Assembly (NCBI GenBank): GCA_943369355.1
Contig: CALRMX020000003.1
Location: forward strand, 310,001 to 374,000
Origin: UBA7662 sp943369355
GTDB taxonomy: Bacteria; Bacteroidota; Bacteroidia; UBA7662
Direction of reading: 5' to 3'
DNA length: 64,000 nt
The notes beneath the pieces are model-generated. The model was not told the DNA's origin, searched no databases, and was given only the letters and a program-made list of their open reading frames with translations. This document shows, in pieces, positions 17,267-24,479 of the stretch. How positions within the stretch are numbered: the stretch's first letter is position 1; each line of letters begins with the position of its first letter. The translations under genes were made by a program, and so were the position numbers.

Positions 17267-18103
17267 TCAACCTATCTTTTCGAAATAAGCATACAACTCG
17301 TGAATTGGCTTGCGAAGAATACGGCCTTTCACGAGTTTTTTGTTGGCTAGCACTTCGGTAAGGACGTCTTCAAAATAATAGGCCACCGATCCGACAAAGT
17401 TCACAGGGATTTCTTCGATACGGGGGTACCTCGTTACATGAATATCGAGGAACTTTTCAAAACCCTCTTTTACAACGGTGCGCACATAGGGATGACTGCG
17501 GTGTTTCGAAAATAATCGTGCAAACGAAGCAAAATATACGTTGACATGAGGCTGGTGGTAGGTATTGTCGAAGATATTTTCTTTGGTCACCTGATAATCC
17601 GACTCCAAATCTGCCTTTATCACATCGGGAAGTAATTTATAGAGGTAATCACTTAAGATGCGTTTTCCGATATAACTTCCACTTGCTTCATCACCTAACA
17701 TATAGCCCAAAGCTGGCACTACCTGAAATAGTTTTTCACCATTGTAATAGCACGAATTTGAGCCTGTACCCACGATACAGCTTATGCCCTCCGTATCGCC
17801 ATTGGTTGCAATTGCTGCTCCCAAAATGTCATGATCTACCAATACTTCTGCCCTAGGGAAGAAAACACGAAGTGCATCAGCAACAATCTCGTTTCTATCC
17901 GGACTAGAACACCCTGCACCGTAGAATTTCACTACAGTAACTTCATCCTTCAGATTTACAAGATCTGAAAGTTGAAGTTCCTTCAATATGAAGTCTTTGT
18001 CATGAAAGAAAGGATTAAACCCTTTGGTGGTAATCAACTGATTTTCGCTGGGCCCGAATTTCCAATCGGCCTTGGTTGACCCACTATCTGCGACTAAAAG
18101 CAT
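17267..18103 (-). CDS. BadF/BcrA-type sugar kinase (N-acetylglucosamine kinase-like)
   Basis: A 278-residue ASKHA-fold kinase. ATP-binding motifs are ADSGSTKADW at the N terminus, FYGAGC, and SCIVGTGSNSCYY, followed by LGYMLGDEASGSYIGKR, the sugar-binding region of N-acetylglucosamine kinases of the BadF family. It lies four bases after pfkA and is probably co-transcribed with it, a common Bacteroidota pairing that would feed amino sugars into central metabolism. Sugar specificity is inferred from the family, not proven. Confidence 0.85.
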   Translation of the reverse strand: MLLVADSGSTKADWKFGPSENQLITTKGFNPFFHDKDFILKELQLSDLVNLKDEVTVVKFYGAGCSSPDRNEIVADALRVFFPRAEVLVDHDILGAAIATNGDTEGISCIVGTGSNSCYYNGEKLFQVVPALGYMLGDEASGSYIGKRILSDYLYKLLPDVIKADLESDYQVTKENIFDNTYHQPHVNVYFASFARLFSKHRSHPYVRTVVKEGFEKFLDIHVTRYPRIEEIPVNFVGSVAYYFEDVLTEVLANKKLVKGRILRKPIHELYAYFEKIG

Positions 18104-18107
18104 AAAC

Positions 18108-19091
18108 TTATATTGAAATGATTCTTGCTATTCGTTGAAGATCCGGATCTAGTTCCGGATTTTGTTTGGTGGCTTGTGTAAGCGGAGTATAAACGATTTT
18201 ATTATGGACTATTCCGACCATCATTTTCGATTTACCTTCGAGCAATCCTTCTACAGAAGCAACGCCCAAGCGGCTCGCCAACACCCTGTCGAAACAGCTC
18301 GGATTGCCGCCTCTTTGGATATGTCCGAGAATGGCAACTTTCATTTCATAACCATCGAATTGCTCTTTCACCTTTCTGGCCACCTCTATGGCCCCACCTT
18401 CTTCGTCACCTTCCGCCACGATAACAATCCCCGACGATTTTTTATTGGCCCTGCCTTTTTTGAGTGTTGCGACTAATTCATCTATGCTTGTACGACTTTC
18501 GGGTATCAAAATGTCTTCACAACCTGCAGCGATACCAGCATTCATGGCAATAAAGCCAGCATCACGGCCCATTACTTCTACAAAGAAGAGTCGATTATGA
18601 GCATCAGCTGTATCGCGTATTTTATCGATGCATTCCACTACGGTGTTGGTAGCTGTATCGTACCCAATGGTAAAGTCGGTACCATACAAGTCGTTATCAA
18701 TAGTACCTGGAATGCCCATAACGGCAATGTCATATTTTTTACTGAAGTAGTATGCTCCTTTGAAAGTACCATCACCTCCTACAGTTACTAATGCTTGAAT
18801 TCCTCGTTCTTTTAGGTTCTGAAAGGCTTTTTCCATCCCTTCATCGGTTTTGAATTCCATGCTTCTGGCCGATTTAAGGATAGTTCCCCCACGGTGGATG
18901 ATATTACTGACCGATCGCAGGTCCATTTTTTTGAAGTCACCGTTGATAAGTCCATCGTAACCACGCACAACTCCCCACATTTCGCATTTATAGTATATAC
19001 CTGCACGTACAACTGCCCTAATACAGGCATTCATTCCGGGACTATCACCACCAGAAGTTAATACGGCAATTCTTTTGATTTCGGCTGACAT
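18108..19091 (-). CDS. pfkA: ATP-dependent 6-phosphofructokinase
   Basis: A 327-residue glycolytic enzyme that phosphorylates fructose 6-phosphate. TSGGDSPGMNACIR and VGGDGTFKGA bind ATP, GIPGTIDNDL carries the catalytic aspartate, and ILGHIQRGGNPSCFDR binds substrate and effector. The glycine of GGDGT suggests ATP rather than pyrophosphate as donor. The 182 bases upstream, shared with a divergent T9SS gene, should hold its promoter, but I found no exact box on this strand. Confidence 0.96.
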   Translation of the reverse strand: MSAEIKRIAVLTSGGDSPGMNACIRAVVRAGIYYKCEMWGVVRGYDGLINGDFKKMDLRSVSNIIHRGGTILKSARSMEFKTDEGMEKAFQNLKERGIQALVTVGGDGTFKGAYYFSKKYDIAVMGIPGTIDNDLYGTDFTIGYDTATNTVVECIDKIRDTADAHNRLFFVEVMGRDAGFIAMNAGIAAGCEDILIPESRTSIDELVATLKKGRANKKSSGIVIVAEGDEEGGAIEVARKVKEQFDGYEMKVAILGHIQRGGNPSCFDRVLASRLGVASVEGLLEGKSKMMVGIVHNKIVYTPLTQATKQNPELDPDLQRIARIISI

Positions 19092-19214
19092 ATGATTTTA
19101 TTGAAAGCGTTGCAATTTATGGGCTGTAAGCCGCATTACCAATTGTATCGTGTTTTGTTCAAAAGATTATATTACTCAAATAAAAAAAGCTTAAAAAATC
19201 GACAGAAATTTTGG

Positions 19215-19240
19215 TTGAATTAAAGACAATTCCTAATTTG
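19215..19240 (+). promoter_or_regulatory. Candidate promoter of the small T9SS starch-module gene
   Basis: TTG (19215-19217), a 16-base spacer and TAATTTG (19234-19240), one base short of TAnnTTTG. It lies 33 bases before the ATG. Confidence 0.35.
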
Positions 19241-19273
19241 GACACCAACAACCAAAATTAAAATTTTAGTAAT

Positions 19274-20038
19274 ATGAGAAAACTTCTACTTGCATCGGCT
19301 ACCGCCCTCTTTATGTCGGGAGCTGCAATGGCTCAGATTAACCTGACCATCAATTTTGACCCATCTGCTGGTGCTGCTAATTTGGCTGCAGCTGCGAATG
19401 TTCACATCCACTCAGGTGCTGGACTAGACACCCTCAGTGCATGGCAGTATGTTATTGGTGAGTGGGGTAACCCTGCTGCCCCAGGTGCGATGACCCAAAC
19501 CGCAGGTACATGGAGAATTACCATGGACCCAAATACGTACTATGGTGCTGCTTCTAACGGCCCAATCCCTGCTGGCCAAAACGTACAGCGTATTGGTATG
19601 GTATTCCGTGAAAGTGGTCCATGCGGTGGTTTTGGCGGTAATAGCACCAACTGCGGCGAGCAAAAAGACGACAACAACACCGACATCTTTTTGAACATTG
19701 CGGTAAATCCTCCACGCTCTACTTTTTCAGGTGTAACTGCTTCAATTGCATCGTCTACTGAAAACATCAACAAGAGCAAACTCGTAGTATCGGCTTATCC
19801 TAACCCATTTGCTGGTAACCTCAACCTCAACTATCAAGTTGCTGATGTGGCTCGTGAAGTAAACATCAAGGTATTTAACATGATTGGTCAAGAAGTTGCT
19901 GAAGTGGTAAACGAAACGCAAGAAGCTGGTGTACACATGGTTCCTTTCGATGGCAGCAGTCTTCCAGAAGGCACTTACTTTGTACGTTTCAGCATCGACA
20001 ATCAAGTGGCTATCCAAAAAGTAGTTTTGAACCGTTAA
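19274..20038 (+). CDS. Small T9SS-secreted protein with an amylase-type starch module
   Basis: A 254-residue protein: signal peptide (1-20, ending AMAQ), a single module of about 140 residues, a short linker and a T9SS type A sorting domain (SAYPNPFAGN, FNMIGQEV, GTYFVRF, final QKVVLNR). The module matches the N-terminal module of the large amylase at 27680: shared landmarks are an HSG/HTG turn, W..V.G.WG, an MT segment, a YYG or FYG turn, VFR, and a final DIFLNI or DIYLPI. No catalytic domain is present, so it may bind or hold starch outside the cell. Codons are strongly biased to GCT, GGT, CGT and AAC, suggesting high expression. Confidence 0.8.
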   Translation: MRKLLLASATALFMSGAAMAQINLTINFDPSAGAANLAAAANVHIHSGAGLDTLSAWQYVIGEWGNPAAPGAMTQTAGTWRITMDPNTYYGAASNGPIPAGQNVQRIGMVFRESGPCGGFGGNSTNCGEQKDDNNTDIFLNIAVNPPRSTFSGVTASIASSTENINKSKLVVSAYPNPFAGNLNLNYQVADVAREVNIKVFNMIGQEVAEVVNETQEAGVHMVPFDGSSLPEGTYFVRFSIDNQVAIQKVVLNR

Positions 20039-20060
20039 TTGGTCAAAATCTCTGAACAAA

Positions 20061-20084
20061 AGCCCCGCCATCGCGGGGTTTTTT
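20061..20084 (+). terminator. Terminator after the small T9SS gene
   Basis: Stem CCCCGC (20063-20068) and GCGGGG (20073-20078), loop CATC, followed by six T. Confidence 0.9.
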
Positions 20085-20114
20085 GTTTTTTAGCACATTA
20101 GAACTAATCTCGAC

Positions 20115-21023
20115 ATGAAGTATTTGCTGGCCATTCTTGCCCTTCTCAATAGTTTCTCTTTATTTGGGCAATTGCCCGAAGTAGTTTCCGGCAAAATTGT
20201 TAGAATAACCCCAAGCGAATTGCAATCTACCTATTTACGCGACAGAAATGTAGATGTTTGGTTACCGGAAGGATACGATACTACCAAGAAGTATGCTGTG
20301 CTCTACATGCACGACGGTCAACAGCTCTTCGATGGTAAAACTACCTTCAACAAACAAGAGTGGGGGGTGGATGAAAACATGAGTGAACTGATTCGGACAG
20401 GAAAAATTAAAGAAACCATAGTTGTAGGCATTTGGAATACGCCCGACAGACGACTGGAATATTATCCAGCAAAAGCGTTCAATTACCTTTCGAAGCCTTG
20501 GCAAGACAGTTTGCGTAAGGATGTAAATCTTTCAGGCAATGAAAAGCCCAAATCGGATGCTTACCTCAAGTACATTGTATACGAGCTGAAACCGTATATC
20601 GATAAAAAATTCTCGACAATGGGTGACCAAGCCAATACCTACATCGGAGGCTCAAGCATGGGCGGATTAATAAGTTTATATGCCCTTTGCGAATTCCCCA
20701 AGGTTTTTGGAGGGGCCATTTGTATCTCTACCCATTGGCCATCGAGCGTATTTAGAAACGAGCCACAAATAGCCGATGCCATGTTGAAGTACATGCGAAA
20801 GAAGCTGCCTAAAGCGAAAAAACACAAAATCTACTTCGACTTTGGGACAACCACTTTAGATGCTTGGTATGAACCATATCAGCGTAAGGCTGACGATATC
20901 ATGCGAAAAAAGAAGTACGATAGCACACTCTGGAAAACTCGAAAATTTGAAGGCGCTGCCCACGATGAAAATGCATGGCGTAGCCGTCTTCCAATACCGC
21001 TCAGTTTTATGCTTGCACCTTAA
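20115..21023 (+). CDS. Secreted alpha/beta hydrolase (esterase D-like)
   Basis: A 302-residue protein with a signal peptide (about residues 1-19, ending LFGQ). The fold is that of putative esterases: RNVDVWLPEGYD, YAVLYMHDGQQLF as the oxyanion strand, and the nucleophile elbow YIGGSSMGGLIS with serine in GSSMG. A C-terminal HDENAW supplies the likely catalytic histidine. Relatives act on esters such as S-formylglutathione or acylated glycans. It is convergent with the SusA-like amylase gene (four-base overlap); being within a starch locus, a role in deacylating polysaccharide is possible but unproven. Confidence 0.85.
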   Translation: MKYLLAILALLNSFSLFGQLPEVVSGKIVRITPSELQSTYLRDRNVDVWLPEGYDTTKKYAVLYMHDGQQLFDGKTTFNKQEWGVDENMSELIRTGKIKETIVVGIWNTPDRRLEYYPAKAFNYLSKPWQDSLRKDVNLSGNEKPKSDAYLKYIVYELKPYIDKKFSTMGDQANTYIGGSSMGGLISLYALCEFPKVFGGAICISTHWPSSVFRNEPQIADAMLKYMRKKLPKAKKHKIYFDFGTTTLDAWYEPYQRKADDIMRKKKYDSTLWKTRKFEGAAHDENAWRSRLPIPLSFMLAP

Positions 21024-22831
21024 TGGTTGAGCTCGATAATCTCAGCCGTGTAGGGTTCAATTTTTAAATCGGTCATAATGTCCAAAAGCGCCCCATTTCG
21101 GCGCTTGGCCGATTTGAAGCTATAATCTTGGAGCATGTTCTTTAGCGCTACTGACCTACCTTCTTGGGTGGTGTTTACCACAACAACTATAGTTTTTGAA
21201 GCCGAAGAGCGGCTGAATACCAATATGCCGTTACGTGGAGGATACTGCTGATAGGTGCCCGTTCGGAAAAGTTCGCCATGCTGTTTCCTCCAATTAGCAA
21301 GGCTTCTGAACCATTCTTCGTTTTCTTTTTGAAGTCTTGTAAGTTCGGTAGACTTACCTGGAAATCCATACGCAAACTCCGGTCGAACATTATCTAACGG
21401 ATCGGCATTTCCTTCGAGTAAATGTTCGTCGCCATAAAACCAATGGGGAATTCCTCTACTCGTCATCAGTATCGTGCTCAACATCCTGAACTTGGCTACA
21501 TCCCTTTTTACTAAGGTGAATAACCGAGGTAAATCATGGTTCCCTGCAAAAATCACATTGGTATTGGGGTCTTCATACAAGCGATCTTGGCTCAAGGTGA
21601 TGTAGAGCGATTCGGCCGCATTGTTGCCACCAGCCGCTAATTCCGCTACTGAGAAATACCAGGCGAAGTCCAACAATCCGCTCAAACCAGTATTTTGATG
21701 TTCTTTTAAATTGGGATTGCGTGCATAAGCCGCTTGATTTGCCACTCCTTTAATCCAAACTTCCGCAAAAACAGTAAATCCGGGGTATTCGAATTCAATG
21801 GTCCGCATCCACTCCGTCAAAAACTTCTGCTCACAATAAGGATAGGTATCGATACGGAAAGCGTCTATCTCTGCTTCTTCGACCCACCAAAGACTATTTT
21901 GAATAAGGAAATTAGCTAGTTCAGGATTATCCTGATTCAGGTCGGGCATGTGACCATCAAACCAACCACGGGTCAACTTCTCTCTTTCTTGCGTGGAGGA
22001 ACCTGAATTGAGCGCAGCAATAGTGTTGAAGTTTGATCTGCTTTTGGTTTTAATCACATTAAACCAGCTTGAGTCTGGTATATCACGGTAGATTAAATGT
22101 CCATCACCAATGTGATTAAATACCACGTCAAATACAACTTGAATGTCGCGGCTATGTGCTGCTTTGATAAAGTTCTTATATTCATCGTTGGTACCAAGAC
22201 GAGGATCTACCCGATAATGATCGGTTGCAGCATAGCCATGATAACTCCATTTCGGTTGATCGTTAAATAATACTGGCGTTGTCCAAACCGCTGTAACACC
22301 TAATTCCTGTAAATACGGCAACTGTTGGGTCATACCCGCAATATCGCCTCCATGTCGGGTCAGCATCGATTTCGAATCTACAACTTGCTCTTTCAGCCCT
22401 TCAATCTTATCGTTTTTTGGATTGCCGTTGGCGAATCTATCGGGCATCAGCAAGTAAATAAGGTCGGCCCCGTCGAGGCCATACGGGCTTTGACGCGTTT
22501 TTCTCGACTTAAAATCATAAGTAAATAATACTTCCCTTCCTTGAGCGTCAGTAAAAATAAAAATCTGGGTACCTGTTTTAAGATCGGCCTTGAGCTCAAG
22601 ATCTAGACCTAGCCAGTTCTGATTTTTGAATGCAAACTGCCTAATCACCTTAACCCCTTCAGGCGCCTTACGCAAACTCAGTTCGTTCAGCTTTTCACCA
22701 TGAAGCAGTAACTGCAGTTTTTCCGATTTCATACCTTTCCACCAATGAGGAGGGAAAACTTCTTGAATTCGGTTCTCTTGTGCTAGTGCACCAAAACTGA
22801 GAATGAGCAGTAAGGAAAATAGGGTTTTCAT
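21020..22831 (-). CDS. GH13 alpha-amylase, SusA/neopullulanase-like
   Basis: A 603-residue glycoside hydrolase with a signal peptide (1-17, ending ALAQ), an N-terminal beta domain, and a GH13 barrel. The four GH13 regions are present: DVVFNHIG, DAFRIDTYPY (nucleophile Asp), FAEVW (acid/base Glu) and FAGNHDLPR (third Asp). There is no T9SS domain, so it probably works in the periplasm on maltodextrins brought in by SusCD, as SusA does. It follows susD but a strong terminator lies between them. Confidence 0.92.
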   Translation of the reverse strand: MKTLFSLLLILSFGALAQENRIQEVFPPHWWKGMKSEKLQLLLHGEKLNELSLRKAPEGVKVIRQFAFKNQNWLGLDLELKADLKTGTQIFIFTDAQGREVLFTYDFKSRKTRQSPYGLDGADLIYLLMPDRFANGNPKNDKIEGLKEQVVDSKSMLTRHGGDIAGMTQQLPYLQELGVTAVWTTPVLFNDQPKWSYHGYAATDHYRVDPRLGTNDEYKNFIKAAHSRDIQVVFDVVFNHIGDGHLIYRDIPDSSWFNVIKTKSRSNFNTIAALNSGSSTQEREKLTRGWFDGHMPDLNQDNPELANFLIQNSLWWVEEAEIDAFRIDTYPYCEQKFLTEWMRTIEFEYPGFTVFAEVWIKGVANQAAYARNPNLKEHQNTGLSGLLDFAWYFSVAELAAGGNNAAESLYITLSQDRLYEDPNTNVIFAGNHDLPRLFTLVKRDVAKFRMLSTILMTSRGIPHWFYGDEHLLEGNADPLDNVRPEFAYGFPGKSTELTRLQKENEEWFRSLANWRKQHGELFRTGTYQQYPPRNGILVFSRSSASKTIVVVVNTTQEGRSVALKNMLQDYSFKSAKRRNGALLDIMTDLKIEPYTAEIIELNH

Positions 22832-22852
22832 AATCTGATAAAGGTAGATAAC

Positions 22853-22876
22853 AAAAAAGGCCCCGATATCGGGGCC
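22853..22876 (-). terminator. Terminator between susD and the SusA-like gene
   Basis: Perfect 18-base palindrome (22859-22876; arms GGCCCCGAT and ATCGGGGCC) followed on the minus strand by six T. It should stop most susCD transcripts before the amylase gene. Confidence 0.88.
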
Positions 22877-22893
22877 CTTAAAATTTAAAGTGT

Positions 22894-24468
22894 TTAGAAA
22901 CCTGGGTTTTGCAACAAATTGGTATTGGCTGCAATGTCGGCCGATGGCAAAGGATACAGGTTGAATCTATCTGCTGTAGCGGCACCATCTTGTGCGCCCC
23001 CTTTCCAAGGCCAGAGGTAGGTGCCACCTGTGAAGCGGCCAAATCGAATCAAATCTGTTCTGCGGTGTGCTTCCCAATGCAATTCGCGACTTCTTTCGGC
23101 AAGTATCAAATCAAGGTCAAGCGCAGCCACATTCCGGCTAGCATTACCGAAGGCGCGCTCACGAATTTGATTGAAGTAGCCAACTGCCGTTGCCAAATTG
23201 CTTCCTGTACGTACTGCCGCTTCGGCATACATCAGGTAAACGTCGGCAAGACGGAACATCGGAAAGTCAATATCCGAAAAGTCGCGCTGTGGGTCAGAGC
23301 CGAAGGCACCTGTTCTCGTGAGGTTTTTCCATTTTCCTACTGCATAACCATCGGTGAACAATTGAACATCGTCAATTTCCTTAGTTTGGCCTGCTCTATG
23401 GAAGATAAACCGGCTATCTACCGTTGTATCAGGGAACAAATCTACGAGTGGCGCTTTGGCACGCAGACCAGCCCATCCACCGTTAAATCCATATTCTGCA
23501 GGAACCATGGATCCACCAATTGAGGCATGACCCAAAAAGGTAGTTCCTCCATAGGTACGTGTACGCATACCGTCAAAGGTCACCGGGAAAATGATTTCTG
23601 TCGACTGGTTATTATCGGCCAAGAACAAAAACCTGTATTCTGGGTCTAGCGTGTATCCTGCGCTTATAACCCTTTCGCAATAGGTTAATGCGTCGGTATA
23701 TCGTGCTGTACCGGTGTAAACCTCAGCATTCAGGTACATTTTGGCAAGTAAGGTCTGAACCACTGCTTTGTTTGCACGAGCATATTCTTGGGCTGCACGT
23801 TCAGGCAATTCGTTTTCGATTGCCTTCAATTCTGTTTCGAGGTAGTTAAACAGGTCGGCACGCATGATTTGTCGTGGGAAATTTCTACCAGGAAGGTCAG
23901 CCTCCGTTACAAAAGGAACGTTACCAAATAAATCAAGGGCATGATAATAAGCGAGCGCTCGAATAAAACGTGCTTCTGCACGGTAAGTACGAATACGTGT
24001 TTTGTCGGCATCGCTAAAGCCTTGTTCGGTCATCCATTCTTCTGATGAATAACGGATGAATTCGTTACAAATCGGTATTTGATAAAAAATGCGGTAATAC
24101 ATCGCATTTACAAACGACGACGAGGCATCCCAAGTCATGAAGTTCAATTCAGGTATTCCTGGGTCGTTCCAACCGCAAATCGCTTCGTCGGTTGGCAACT
24201 GCTGTAAGTTCCAAAGTACGCGCACATAGGCTGAAAAGCCTTCGTCGATACCACGTATATCGGGTTGACCAGCTGGACCTTGGTTACCAGTTACCGAAAG
24301 ACCTCCGTACAACTTGGCCAATACATGAATGTAGTTTGCTGGATCTTGGTAAACCGAAACTGTATTTAATCCGTATTTCGGGAATTTATCGAGATCGTTA
24401 AAACAGCCAGTAAGCAACACAACCGGGGCCACTAGCAAAAAAAGGAGTTTATAACGTGTGACTTTCAT
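22894..24468 (-). CDS. susD: SusD/RagB family starch-binding lipoprotein
   Basis: A 524-residue outer-surface lipoprotein (lipobox LLTGC, Cys22) that caps the SusC transporter and binds glycan. SusD features include the N-terminal FNDLDKFP region, a TPR-like helical core (RTYRAEARFIRALAYYHALDLFGNVPFVTE is the conserved segment, residues about 160-185), and RRTDLIRFGRF near the C terminus. It is 11 bases downstream of susC. Maltodextrin as ligand is inferred from the flanking amylases. Confidence 0.92.
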   Translation of the reverse strand: MKVTRYKLLFLLVAPVVLLTGCFNDLDKFPKYGLNTVSVYQDPANYIHVLAKLYGGLSVTGNQGPAGQPDIRGIDEGFSAYVRVLWNLQQLPTDEAICGWNDPGIPELNFMTWDASSSFVNAMYYRIFYQIPICNEFIRYSSEEWMTEQGFSDADKTRIRTYRAEARFIRALAYYHALDLFGNVPFVTEADLPGRNFPRQIMRADLFNYLETELKAIENELPERAAQEYARANKAVVQTLLAKMYLNAEVYTGTARYTDALTYCERVISAGYTLDPEYRFLFLADNNQSTEIIFPVTFDGMRTRTYGGTTFLGHASIGGSMVPAEYGFNGGWAGLRAKAPLVDLFPDTTVDSRFIFHRAGQTKEIDDVQLFTDGYAVGKWKNLTRTGAFGSDPQRDFSDIDFPMFRLADVYLMYAEAAVRTGSNLATAVGYFNQIRERAFGNASRNVAALDLDLILAERSRELHWEAHRRTDLIRFGRFTGGTYLWPWKGGAQDGAATADRFNLYPLPSADIAANTNLLQNPGF

Positions 24469-24479
24469 GGTGTGAAAGA

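Noticed and set aside
22909..23523. Open frame of about 200 codons antisense to susD
   Set aside because: It shows no domain or signal peptide and lies wholly within a well-supported gene.
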